The notes beneath the pieces are model-generated. The model made no database searches. It had not been told where the DNA came from and saw nothing but the letters and a program-made list of their open reading frames with translations. Below, piece by piece: positions 1-8,215 of a stretch of DNA of 15,872 nt (within the stretch, counting starts at the first letter, position 1; each line of letters begins with the position of its first letter). Source of the stretch: Phycisphaeraceae bacterium (lineage in GTDB: Bacteria; Planctomycetota; Phycisphaerae; Phycisphaerales; Phycisphaeraceae); assembly GCA_029260695.1 (NCBI GenBank), contig JAJDCT010000187.1, positions 1 to 15,872 of the forward strand, read 5' to 3'. A program made the translations under genes and the position numbers.

Positions 1-1312
1 CGATTTCTACATCGACCCGCCAACCCTCGGGCACCACGACCTGTCGATCCGGGTAGACGATATCAATCTTTGGCGCACGGTCAGGCAGCGCGCGGAGCCT
101 GCCCTCAAGCGTTTCGACACCCGGCTTGCCGTCCGCACCTAGAAGCGACAACTCGAACCGCCCGGTCAGGTTCAGGTTAAAGCCGGCGACCGCAACATGC
201 GCGTCCACCGAGTCGGGTTTGAGTGAAACGGTGTGCCCCGCTGACACGCCGCCTTGACCCTCCGGTATCAGACGCAACTCGCCAACACCAAGGGGCACGT
301 TGCTGACAACGCGCAGCGTCACATCGGTCCCGGTCAACGCCTGGATACCCGCGGAAGTCAACGGCCCAGCCGCATCGGGCCAACCGGTGTAGCCCGGGAA
401 CTTAAACACAGCCTGCGCCTTCTCGATCAATGGCGAGGTATCGACTTCAAGCCTGTGCAGCCTGCTGCGCCCGTGTGGTGTCTGGATATAGAAGCGCCGC
501 GATTCATCGGCCCGATCGACACGGAACGCGAAGTGGACAGCCTCAGTTTCTGATGACGGGTTATCCGATGCCCCGCCCATCGGCGAGGAGACACGGAACA
601 TCGGCAGGGGGGCGGACTTCACGCCATCGTCTACAAAAACGATCTGGGACTGTTCCGGAAGCCTCGGCCCGGCGAGCGCAACGCGGATCGTCGCCGGCTT
701 GCCAAAGTAAATCGGATCGGGCTCGGTCTGGACATCGAACCGAACTAGCGTAAACGGCGGGTGGTCCGCAAAAGGCTCAAACAGCCTGGGAACCACCGCG
801 TGGAAGACCGAAGGCATCACCAAGTAGGCCAGCATTAACGCGAGGACCGCCACCGCCGCTGGCTTAGCAGCCTCCCGCAGCGCATCTGTATCCGTGACAC
901 GTTCATGCCCAACAGACTTAGCGGCCGCCTCGCCACGCGCGATCACTTCGTTGCATAGCGCCGGGCTGACCCCCGCGGTCCCCTGGGCAGCAAAGTCCAG
1001 CGCGTTAATCAATCGGTTGTCTGCGATGCCCAGCCGGCCCTCAACAGCTACCGCGGTCCGCCGTGCCTGGAACCGACCCACCCGCGCCCGCTTCAGCAAC
1101 GGCCAAGCCGCCGAAACCGTCGCCGCTATCAATACCGTATCCAACGCCGCCAACCCGTAACGGTGAAACCCAAACCCCGCATCCAGAACGACCGCGAAAA
1201 ACAGCACCACGACGGCCGTGAACAACGCCCGCAGCGAAAGCTCGACGACCTCCGCCCACAACAGCGAACGCCCGCTGCGCCTCAACAACTGGTCGATGAC
1301 AGGGGTCTTCAC
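1..1312 (-). CDS. DUF4175-like multi-pass membrane protein, partial (3' end off the left edge)
   Basis: I read an uninterrupted frame from a GTG at 1312 to the left edge, about 437 codons with no stop, so the C-terminus is missing. The start is well supported: it overlaps the previous stop as GTGA, and a strong Shine-Dalgarno GGGAGGG (1318-1324) sits 5 bases upstream. The protein begins VKTPVIDQLLRRSGRSLL. Two hydrophobic segments follow at about residues 25-75 (around ALFTAVVVLFFAVVL and LDTVLIATVSAAWPLL). A third lies near residue 150 (VLALMLAYLVMPSVFHAVV). A long soluble, beta-rich region then contains FKFPGYTGWP. This pattern of three N-terminal helices plus a large extracytoplasmic part resembles the DUF4175-type proteins that follow the MoxR/DUF58/VWA genes in planctomycetes. 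The family call rests on layout and context; the biochemical role is unknown. It is the last visible gene of the MoxR operon and is probably translationally coupled to its predecessor. Confidence 0.8.
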   Translation of the reverse strand, partial: MKTPVIDQLLRRSGRSLLWAEVVELSLRALFTAVVVLFFAVVLDAGFGFHRYGLAALDTVLIAATVSAAWPLLKRARVGRFQARRTAVAVEGRLGIADNRLINALDFAAQGTAGVSPALCNEVIARGEAAAKSVGHERVTDTDALREAAKPAAVAVLALMLAYLVMPSVFHAVVPRLFEPFADHPPFTLVRFDVQTEPDPIYFGKPATIRVALAGPRLPEQSQIVFVDDGVKSAPLPMFRVSSPMGGASDNPSSETEAVHFAFRVDRADESRRFYIQTPHGRSRLHRLEVDTSPLIEKAQAVFKFPGYTGWPDAAGPLTSAGIQALTGTDVTLRVVSNVPLGVGELRLIPEGQGGVSAGHTVSLKPDSVDAHVAVAGFNLNLTGRFELSLLGADGKPGVETLEGRLRALPDRAPKIDIVYPDRQVVVPEGWRVDVEI

Positions 1313-3591
1313 AGCATCCCTCCCGCACGACGGATCAACCATTCAACCCCCGCCCAGAGCAACAGCGTCACCATCACCCAGCCCTTGTCCCAAATATAAT
1401 AGGGCTTGGGCGGTGTCACCGCCGCCTCACGCTGCTGCCGAAGCACTTTAAATAGCTCGTCCGGCTCGTAAGGATTCAGACACCGCCCGCCACTGGCCTC
1501 AGACAACGCCCGCAACGCCCCGCGATTCGCCGTGGTGTGCAGACGCTCGAGGTCCAGGTCATAACAATGAAATTTTGTCTCGATCGGATTACCAGGATTT
1601 AACGCGGTCTCAACCACAACCCGGTACACGCCCGGGGTCTTGGGGTTCAGGACCGCACGCAAACGGGTCGTGCTCCCGGTCACCGGCTCCGCGACCGGCC
1701 TGACCCGCTCGCCGTCAGGCCCCTCAACATACAGGCCCGCACCCAGTTCATCGAAACCGACCCGGCTGACCAGGTCGACACTGATCGGGTCCCCGACCTG
1801 CACACCCCGGCGTGACAAACGAACCGACACCGGCTTGCCGGGTTGATAGTCGCTGCCCAACGCAAGCCACCTGACCATGTCCATCCAGAAACGATCGAAT
1901 GACGCGTCGGCGTTGTCGTGCTTGCGCGGGCGCAGGCCCCACTGCCATAGCCCGTCGCCCAATACCGCCACGACCATCCCCTGGCCGTAGGGCATCGTGA
2001 CGATCGCCGGCTGCCCCGATCCGCCAGCCCCGGAAGCCCCGGCAGCACCGCCTATCTGTGTCCGCGCCAGCACACGCGTCGCCGCCTTTTCTCGCGCGAC
2101 CACCGGCAGGTTCAGCAGCGTCGGCATCGCATCAGTCCCACGCATAGCACCGTACCCGTCCGCATCCGCGTCGGTATTAAAGCTCGGGTGCATCATCCCC
2201 GCAGGCTCCAACGCGATCCGCTGGTTGCGCATCACACCTTCCCCATAGACCACCGGCTCAATCACAGACAACGCCTTAGAAACGCCTTGGCCCCTTAACG
2301 TCTTGGGGTCGTAGGCCCGACCCCGTGCAAAAACCAACCGCCCGCCATGCTCCGAAACGTATCGGGGCAACAAGCCCACCGTCTGAGTATCCAATACATT
2401 ACCGATGCCCCGGCCAAGCACGACGACATCAAACCCCGCCAGGTCGGCAAGTGACTTGGGCACGCCCGTGGTTGCGCCCTCCCGGGAAATGATCGTTTCT
2501 CGCTTCTCCGCTGAGATCTGCGTGATCTGCGTCAGCTCGATCCGGCTGTCCTTGCGCAGCGCGTGCGCCAGGAACTTGGTGTCCCAGTACGGCCGACCCT
2601 CTAGGATCAACACCCGCAGCCGCTTCGCCGTCACCTCCATGAATACGGGTTGCGCGTTGTTGGACGTCTCCGCCTCGCCCGGGATCGCGTCAGCCCAAAC
2701 CCTGTATTCATAAGTCCCCGGCGTGTCGTGTGAGATCGGCACCTCGACCGTCACCGAGTCCTGCCCGTCGAATACGATTGGAAAAGTCTCATCCATCTCC
2801 CCCTGTTCGACATGCAGAACCGTCCGGCTCTGCCCGGCGTTGGACTGCATCACACGCACCGTCACACGCCCGGGCTCCTGGGCAAACAGGTAAGGCTGAT
2901 CCGGCACCGCCACCACCGCCACGTCACGCGACATGCTCGGCCCACCCAGCGGGACCGTATAAATCGGCACCGACCTCGCACGGGCCAGCTGACCCACCGG
3001 ATGCATCGGCGTGTCCAACGTGTCCCGACCATCAGACAACACAAGCAACGCCGACCCACCCCCGCCCCCGGATGCACCGCCTCCCCCGGCACCGATCACC
3101 GCGTCCGACACCGCCTTGGCGATCTCAGACATCCCCGCCGTCGCCATCTCCGACGCCGGCTTACGCAACGCCTCATCCAGGATCGCCCTTGTCGATTCAT
3201 CAAAACCCAGCAACTCCACATCGTACTCGCCCCGCAAATCGTACAAGCACGACGATGTGAGCCAACGCTTACTGGCAAACTCAAACCGTGGCATCCCCTC
3301 AACATCCGGCGTCTGCATCGACGCGGACGTATCTATCAACACACGCAACGTCGGCTTCCTAAACGAGTCAGACGTCGGCCCAAGCCCGCTTGGACCCAGC
3401 AACAACAGCCCCGAAATTAAAATCAGAACACACCGCATCAGCAGGGTGACCACGCTCAACCCCGGCCGATGCCGAAACGACCGCACGCAGACATACGCCG
3501 CCAAAGCCACTAGCAAAACCACACTCGTCATCACCGGGATCACCGGGAAGTAAGGCCGCCAAATCAGTGCCAGGGGTGCCGTGAAACTCAT
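1309..3591 (-). CDS. VWA-domain membrane protein with GATase-like region (planctomycete MoxR operon)
   Basis: This is a 760-residue protein from the ATG at 3591. Two hydrophobic helices lie at about residues 15-35 and 48-68. A VWA domain follows, with a MIDAS motif DTSAS at 87-91 and a later Asp in LVLSDGRDT. Between these two motifs there is a Gly-rich stretch (GGGGASGGGGGS). A beta-sandwich section comes next, then a region with the look of a degenerate class I glutamine-amidotransferase fold (RVLILEGRPYWDTKFL, GFDVVVLGRG, IVTMPYGQGMVVAVLGDG). A final helix is at the C-terminus (GWVMVTLLLWAGVEWLI). The GATase-like part shows no obvious catalytic Cys-His pair, so it is probably structural. 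The start is chosen because ATG overlaps the previous stop as ATGA; a TTG at 3600 would add three residues. The GGAGG just upstream is only two bases from this ATG, so coupling may matter more than the SD. In MoxR operons such proteins are envelope-anchored partners of the AAA+ ATPase. The exact role is unknown. Confidence 0.88.
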   Translation of the reverse strand: MSFTAPLALIWRPYFPVIPVMTSVVLLVALAAYVCVRSFRHRPGLSVVTLLMRCVLILISGLLLLGPSGLGPTSDSFRKPTLRVLIDTSASMQTPDVEGMPRFEFASKRWLTSSCLYDLRGEYDVELLGFDESTRAILDEALRKPASEMATAGMSEIAKAVSDAVIGAGGGGASGGGGGSALLVLSDGRDTLDTPMHPVGQLARARSVPIYTVPLGGPSMSRDVAVVAVPDQPYLFAQEPGRVTVRVMQSNAGQSRTVLHVEQGEMDETFPIVFDGQDSVTVEVPISHDTPGTYEYRVWADAIPGEAETSNNAQPVFMEVTAKRLRVLILEGRPYWDTKFLAHALRKDSRIELTQITQISAEKRETIISREGATTGVPKSLADLAGFDVVVLGRGIGNVLDTQTVGLLPRYVSEHGGRLVFARGRAYDPKTLRGQGVSKALSVIEPVVYGEGVMRNQRIALEPAGMMHPSFNTDADADGYGAMRGTDAMPTLLNLPVVAREKAATRVLARTQIGGAAGASGAGGSGQPAIVTMPYGQGMVVAVLGDGLWQWGLRPRKHDNADASFDRFWMDMVRWLALGSDYQPGKPVSVRLSRRGVQVGDPISVDLVSRVGFDELGAGLYVEGPDGERVRPVAEPVTGSTTRLRAVLNPKTPGVYRVVVETALNPGNPIETKFHCYDLDLERLHTTANRGALRALSEASGGRCLNPYEPDELFKVLRQQREAAVTPPKPYYIWDKGWVMVTLLLWAGVEWLIRRAGGML
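1318..1324 (-). promoter_or_regulatory. Shine-Dalgarno site deciding the GTG start at 1312
   Basis: On the minus strand GGGAGGG is followed by five bases (ATGCT) and then GTG. The site lies inside the last codons of the upstream gene. It favours the GTG at 1312 over another GTG at 1328, which opens a shadow frame that stops at 1041. Confidence 0.7.
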
Positions 3592-5717
3592 CGCCTCCAA
3601 TACCCAAGCAACGCCATCTCGACGCCGAACATAGTTAGTGCGCCCAGCAACAGCCAGCCCCAGAGCGCCTTGCCATGCAACTGTAGCGCAGGCCCGACAC
3701 CCGCGTGTTGAATATCCGCTTCTACATCAGTGGTGTGTAGAGCCGACCGGAGGGCATCCGCAGAGATGCGCCGCAGATCACTTTCTTTCGGATCGATATT
3801 GACAGGTTCCACTCCCAGAACCGCGTCGCCCTGTTGGGTCACATAGAACCCCGGGGTGTCCGGGGCGCTAAGCGTGACGCGTGACGTGCGATCGTCAATC
3901 GAGAAGGCCGCTTCGGCTGGCGTTTTTCTGACCGGGTGCAGGACCGAGGGTGTCGGCCCGCTTGGATCGATCCGGTTCTCGGTTGTGAAGCTCACAGCCT
4001 CCCCAACCACGTTGCGGCGCTTCGATCCGTGCGTGTTCTGCACATCATCCGCCAGGCCCTGCATCAATGCGAGGAACAGACCGTGCTTTCCCAGATCGCT
4101 GTGAGTTGCTTCGGGGCTGAAGTTCGCCAGCACCAGCCGACCCGCCCCGACCCCGCGCCACACCAGCGCCGGCGTGTCATCCCTATACCACAACAACATG
4201 TGCGCACGTTCATCAACAGCGCCCCCAGCCCAGGCCCGCCCGACCTGTATCTGTGATAACGCCAGCCTGCCCGCCTCATCGAACCGTTTAAGTAGCGGCG
4301 CACGCCAGTCGCCGTCGGCTATCGTGAATACGCCGCCCCGTCCCGTCCCGTCGTGTAAGAATCCAGGCTTCCAAGGCAACACGCCGTTGGGGCGCAGTGA
4401 GTCCAGCGCCTCAAGATTCGTAACGCTCGGGCCGTCACCTAAAAAGAAAACCACGCCGCCGCCCGAATCCATGTACCCGTGCAACTCAGCCAACCGGGCA
4501 GGGGGGATGACGCCTGTGTCCCCAACAAAAACAGCCGCCGCATTCGCCAGCGCCGGCCATGACGCCTCCGCGCTATGCACCCGCCGGATGGTGTAACGGT
4601 CCCGCGTATCGCCGTGCGGAGCAAGCGCCCTGACGATGAAGTAGCCCGCCGTCCCCGGCAGATCCGTGTCATCATCCGTAACCACCACGACCGGAGTCTG
4701 CTCTACCGCGTTGACTACCAGGTAACACCGATCATCAGCAGGCAACCCATCCCCGGGCAGCGAGAACGCCACGCGGTAGCCGCCCGGCCGACCCAGCGGG
4801 GTGCTGAACGTGGCCTCACGCGTCTGCCTCGGCTCCACCGCCAACGACTGCGAGCCCGCATGCCCATCATTGATCTCTAGATGCACGGTGGTGGTCTGAG
4901 GTTGGTCGCTGTGGTTGGTGAGCAACACAGTCAGGCGGGCAGGCCGATCAAACCTTGGACTAGGCGGGTAGGCCGAGGGTTCGTGCAACGCCAAATTACT
5001 CGGCGGCGCCTGCTTCGGCGGGAGGATCGTGACGCGCGTCCCGGCGGGGAGCGGGCTCTGCTCTGACAGCCGTTCAATCGCATCCGCCCAGTTGCTCGCC
5101 TGCAGATCCGTCAGGACGACCAGCCGACGTGCGCCATCCTGTTCAGCAAGCATCCTCCCCGCCAGCGCCAAAGCACCGGTGAGGTCCGCCCGCTCGTACG
5201 TCGGCTCAAACGATTCGAGTTCAGCCCGTATCACGCTCAGGTTCGAAGACATCGTTGGCAGCACCGCGTAGGGCCTTGCCGTTGCGTAGACGATGTTCGC
5301 CCGATCTTCGCCGGGGTTCAGTGAGTCCAACACCCTCCCCGCATCCGCCCGCATCGAGTGGACCGCCGACACACCCGCGTATTGCTGTGCTGTCGAGGCG
5401 CTGCGGTCCACAAGGATCACCACCGCTGTTCCCGCCCCCCCGGACGTTCCCGCCTGCGCGCCAAGCCAAAGCGGTTGCGCAAACGCCATCGCAATAGCCA
5501 AGACCGCCAGGCACCGCAGCAACAGCAGCCACCACCGGCGCAGCTTGAATAGTGACGACTGGCTAGCAGCGGCCGACATAAGTAGCTGCACACTCGGAAA
5601 CACCACCCGCCGCCGGGTCCGGCGGTTCATCAGGTGCGCCGCGATCGGCAGGGCGATCAGGCCCATACCCATCACCATCGCCGGCGTGGTCAGCGTGATG
5701 GCGGACAGTGTGGTCAT
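3588..5717 (-). CDS. BatA-like protein: N-terminal BatA domain, VWA domain, GATase-like region
   Basis: This is a 709-residue membrane protein. The N-terminus carries the aerotolerance-regulator (BatA) pattern: a hydrophobic helix (about residues 10-28), then HLMNRRTRRRVVFPSVQLL, then a second helix (about 62-84, WWLLLLRCLAVLAIAMAFA). A VWA domain follows with a complete-looking MIDAS: DRSAS at 104-108, a Thr in ERADLTGAL and an Asp in LVVLTDLQ. After a beta-rich part there is a Rossmann/GATase-like stretch (AAAVFVGDTGVIPPARLAEL, SGGGVVFFLGDG). A C-terminal helix (WGWLLLGALTMFGVEMALL) ends the protein. I chose the ATG at 5717 (MTTLSAITLT) because GAG lies 6 bases upstream; a GTG at 5744 would add nine residues. 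Its stop overlaps the next start as ATGA. It is probably an envelope-anchored metal-binding partner of the MoxR ATPase; its substrate is unknown. Confidence 0.9.
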   Translation of the reverse strand: MTTLSAITLTTPAMVMGMGLIALPIAAHLMNRRTRRRVVFPSVQLLMSAAASQSSLFKLRRWWLLLLRCLAVLAIAMAFAQPLWLGAQAGTSGGAGTAVVILVDRSASTAQQYAGVSAVHSMRADAGRVLDSLNPGEDRANIVYATARPYAVLPTMSSNLSVIRAELESFEPTYERADLTGALALAGRMLAEQDGARRLVVLTDLQASNWADAIERLSEQSPLPAGTRVTILPPKQAPPSNLALHEPSAYPPSPRFDRPARLTVLLTNHSDQPQTTTVHLEINDGHAGSQSLAVEPRQTREATFSTPLGRPGGYRVAFSLPGDGLPADDRCYLVVNAVEQTPVVVVTDDDTDLPGTAGYFIVRALAPHGDTRDRYTIRRVHSAEASWPALANAAAVFVGDTGVIPPARLAELHGYMDSGGGVVFFLGDGPSVTNLEALDSLRPNGVLPWKPGFLHDGTGRGGVFTIADGDWRAPLLKRFDEAGRLALSQIQVGRAWAGGAVDERAHMLLWYRDDTPALVWRGVGAGRLVLANFSPEATHSDLGKHGLFLALMQGLADDVQNTHGSKRRNVVGEAVSFTTENRIDPSGPTPSVLHPVRKTPAEAAFSIDDRTSRVTLSAPDTPGFYVTQQGDAVLGVEPVNIDPKESDLRRISADALRSALHTTDVEADIQHAGVGPALQLHGKALWGWLLLGALTMFGVEMALLGYWRR

Positions 5718-5808
5718 GTGAATCTCTAAAATACGAAGCGCCACGGCTTGCCGCGCCTGTAATGATCAAATCGCCACGCCTACATATCTGGCGCAACACC
5801 GCACTAAC

Positions 5809-6891
5809 TCATGCCCGGGCGGCGCGGTTAAACAAATAGTCCCGGATCGCCTCGTGATAATGCGTGCCCGTAGACACGAGCTTGTAATCGATCCCCCGCG
5901 AGGACAGGGCACGCCGCCAGTCTTCGCTGCTTTGGGTGATCTTTTCGCGGTAGGCCCGCTGGACGTCTGGCACGTTCACCCGGACCCGCCGACCCGTTTC
6001 GCTATCTACGAATAACGCCTCCGCCAGATCAGGCAGCCGAAGCTCGTCTTCATGCAACACATGAAACACGATGGCTTCGCCGCCTCGCGAAGTGAAAGCG
6101 CTCAGCGCATGTATCACCGCGTCCCGATCTTCCATAAGATCCGAGAACAGCACCAGCAAACTCCGCCGGTTCGTCCGCCGGCTAAGGGTCTGCACCGCCT
6201 CCGCAAGGTGCGCCTTTCCCCCCGGCCTGACCCGCTCCATCGAACCAAGCACCCGGTTCAGATGTTCATACCCACCCCGTGGCGCAAGCCCCGAAGGCGC
6301 GAGTCCCCGACGCCGGCCGTCCTGCGCAACCGCAAATCCGACGCGGTCCTGCTGCCTGACCGTGAGGAACGCAATCGCCCCAGCCATAAGACAGGCCTGG
6401 TCGTATTTGCTGGGGTTGATGATCTGCGACGCATCCGACTTGCCTCGGCCCGCGCCCCGCTTATCACGCAGGGCCTTGATCTTCTCCACCCACGAACCGC
6501 TGTCGCTATCGGTTCGTGACGAAGAGGCCAGGGATACCTGGGAGCCGGCGTCAAGCCCCGCATAACCCATCGACGCGGACGCATCGACCAGCAGGTTCAC
6601 GGTCATGTCCGCCTGGTGCTCGAACAGTTTGATATACAACCGATCGCTGCGCCCAAACGCCTTCCAATCGATGTCGCCGACCTCATCGCCCGGGGTGTAT
6701 TCCCGGTAGTCGTTGAACTCCACGCAGTGCCCGCGTTGCCTTGAGGCATGCCGACCCGCGTAATGGCCCCGAACCGGTCGGCGCGGCGCAAACAATACAT
6801 GGCGAAGGCGCGCCAACTCATGCACACGCAGGTACCGGCTGGGCGGCGTCGGGGCCGAATCGTTTGCGTCGTTAGGCGGGTACTTAGTCAA
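5809..6891 (-). CDS. DUF58 domain-containing protein
   Basis: This 360-residue soluble protein has the DUF58 signature YREYTPGDEVGDIDW (residues 62-76) followed by FGRSDRLYIKLFE. A VWA-like fold with DASAS (103-107) comes next, and LLVLFSDLMED supplies a later acidic strand end. DUF58 genes are almost always next to MoxR genes, as here, where only 22 bases separate it from the MoxR stop. The function is not settled; the family is thought to work with MoxR in envelope or complex assembly. The only usual start codon ahead of the conserved part is a TTG at 6891, with GGGG about 9 bases upstream and an in-frame stop further up. The next candidate is a GTG at about residue 23, just before the conserved region. 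A Ser/Asp/Gly-rich insertion near residues 115-150 (AGSQVSLASSSRTDSDSGSW) looks like a disordered loop. 91 bases without a recognisable gene follow before the BatA-like gene. Confidence 0.92.
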   Translation of the reverse strand: MTKYPPNDANDSAPTPPSRYLRVHELARLRHVLFAPRRPVRGHYAGRHASRQRGHCVEFNDYREYTPGDEVGDIDWKAFGRSDRLYIKLFEHQADMTVNLLVDASASMGYAGLDAGSQVSLASSSRTDSDSGSWVEKIKALRDKRGAGRGKSDASQIINPSKYDQACLMAGAIAFLTVRQQDRVGFAVAQDGRRRGLAPSGLAPRGGYEHLNRVLGSMERVRPGGKAHLAEAVQTLSRRTNRRSLLVLFSDLMEDRDAVIHALSAFTSRGGEAIVFHVLHEDELRLPDLAEALFVDSETGRRVRVNVPDVQRAYREKITQSSEDWRRALSSRGIDYKLVSTGTHYHEAIRDYLFNRAARA

Positions 6892-6913
6892 AAGCGCTAC
6901 CCCGATCGGCTGG

Positions 6914-7936
6914 TCACTGGGCGTACTGCGGTTCGCTTATCTCTTCGATGATCCGTGTGACGATATCGGCGGTGCTCAGGCCCTCGCCCGCCGCCTGGTA
7001 GTTCGTCAGCACACGGTGCCTTAACACATGCGGCGCCGCCTGGCGGATATGCTTAGCAGTCACGGTAGGCTCGCCGTCGAGTACCGCCAACGCTTTGCCC
7101 GCCAGGACCATGTGCTGCCCCGCACGCGGGCCGGCGCCCCATTGCACATACCGCGTGGCAAGCTCGCTCGACGCCGGGCTGTCCGGCCTCGTGGCGCGCG
7201 CTAACGCCACCGCATACCCAACCACATGCCGACTCACCGGGATACGCCGAACCAGCGCCTGGAAACGCATCATCTGCTCTTTGCTGAATACCGGTTCCAA
7301 TTCGATTGGCCGGGGCGCGGTCGTCTCCATCACGATCCGCTCCTCCTCTTCCACACCCGGGTAATCCATCCACAGGCTGAACATGAACCGGTCCAGCTGC
7401 GCCTCCGGCAGCGGGTACGTCCCCTCCTGCTCGATCGGGTTCTGCGTTGCAACCACCACGAACGGCCGATCCAACCCGTGCCGATTGCCCAGGCTGGTCA
7501 CCTGCAACTCCTGCATCGCCTCCAGCAACGCCGATTGCGTCTTCGGCGGGGTCCGGTTGATCTCGTCGGCAAGAATAATATTTGCGAAAATCGGACCGGG
7601 GACAAAACGCATCTGCCGCCCGCCGCCCGCATCCTCCTGCAGCAACTCCATCCCGATGATGTCCGCGGGCATCATGTCCGGCGTAAACTGGATCCGCCTG
7701 AAATCCCACCCAAGCACCTGCGACAACGTCTTGACCAAGAGCGTCTTGGCTAGACCCGGCACACCGACAAGCAGCACGTGCCCCTCGCAGAAGATCGCCG
7801 CCAGCAACGACCGGACCGTGTCCTCCTGGCCGATGATGACCCGGCCGATCTCGGATTCAAGACGTTGAAAACCCTGCGATGCTTCGGCAAGCAGCGCAAC
7901 ATCATCTCCCCCGATCTCTCCGACTTGATCGCTCAC
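6914..7936 (-). CDS. MoxR-family AAA+ ATPase
   Basis: This is a 340-residue AAA+ ATPase of the MoxR group. Walker A is GVPGLAKT at 58-65, Walker B is IILADE at about 120-125, sensor 1 is ATQN at 163-166, and the arginine-finger region is AQLDRF near 179-184. The family signatures FTPDMMPADI and GTYPLPEAQLDRF are present. The C-terminal lid (VRRIPVSRHVVGYAVALARATRP and PHVLRHRVLTNY) is complete, so the length is normal for the family. The frame is open back to 8020, but the GTG at 7936 (VSDQVGEIGG) is the likely start because AGGAG lies six bases upstream, and residues before it do not resemble MoxR. MoxR ATPases act as chaperone-like motors with VWA and DUF58 partners, and all of these follow here in one operon. 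It is the first gene after a 279-base gap, so the operon promoter should lie in that gap. Confidence 0.95.
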   Translation of the reverse strand: MSDQVGEIGGDDVALLAEASQGFQRLESEIGRVIIGQEDTVRSLLAAIFCEGHVLLVGVPGLAKTLLVKTLSQVLGWDFRRIQFTPDMMPADIIGMELLQEDAGGGRQMRFVPGPIFANIILADEINRTPPKTQSALLEAMQELQVTSLGNRHGLDRPFVVVATQNPIEQEGTYPLPEAQLDRFMFSLWMDYPGVEEEERIVMETTAPRPIELEPVFSKEQMMRFQALVRRIPVSRHVVGYAVALARATRPDSPASSELATRYVQWGAGPRAGQHMVLAGKALAVLDGEPTVTAKHIRQAAPHVLRHRVLTNYQAAGEGLSTADIVTRIIEEISEPQYAQ

Positions 7937-7942
7937 AGCAGG

Positions 7943-7947
7943 CTCCT
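7943..7947 (-). promoter_or_regulatory. Shine-Dalgarno site of the MoxR gene
   Basis: AGGAG on the minus strand stands six bases (CCTGCT) before the GTG at 7936. It decides the start in favour of a 340-residue protein over an upstream extension of 28 codons. Confidence 0.7.
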
Positions 7948-8042
7948 GTATCCATGTTATATCGGCCAGCGGCTTTGCGCAACCTCTGCAGTCAACCCAC
8001 TCGGTTTTTACGCACCCCAATGGACCCCGTTGTGCCTATCAA

Positions 8043-8064
8043 GCCCACTTTTTAAAACGTGGGC
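8043..8064. repeat. 22-base near-perfect palindrome upstream of the MoxR operon
   Basis: The plus strand reads GCCCACTTTTT followed by AAAACGTGGGC. The two halves match as an inverted repeat at 10 of 11 positions (one T:C mismatch at the seventh pair). The AT-rich centre and the absence of a loop look more like a dimeric-regulator operator than an intrinsic terminator. No T-run follows it in either direction. It lies 107-128 bases before the MoxR start, between that start and the promoter candidate at 8163-8171. This is an inference from symmetry and position only. Confidence 0.4.
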
Positions 8065-8162
8065 ATCACGCCATAGATGAGCACATGGGCATTGACTAGA
8101 ACACGGATTGCGGAAGGCCTCCCCGGAACAGACCCGCCGAAACCCCACCAACCTCGAAAGCG

Positions 8163-8171
8163 AGTATAGCA
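8163..8171 (-). promoter_or_regulatory. Candidate extended -10 promoter for the MoxR operon
   Basis: The minus strand reads TGCTATACT, which fits an extended -10 (TGnTATAAT-like). At a 17-base spacing the -35 position reads AATATC, a poor match, so the call depends on the extended -10 alone. It would give a leader of roughly 220 bases containing the 8043-8064 palindrome. Confidence 0.25.
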
Positions 8172-8215
8172 ACTTCGATGGTCTAGATATTGAAAAAAAC
8201 GCACCGGTTTTCCCA

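Noticed and set aside
8193..8215. Possible intrinsic terminator after the VKOR-DsbA gene
   Set aside because: There is a run of seven T on the minus strand, but the only stem before it is AAAAC with GTTTT around CGGTGC. It is AT-rich and uses part of the T-run itself, so it is too weak to call.
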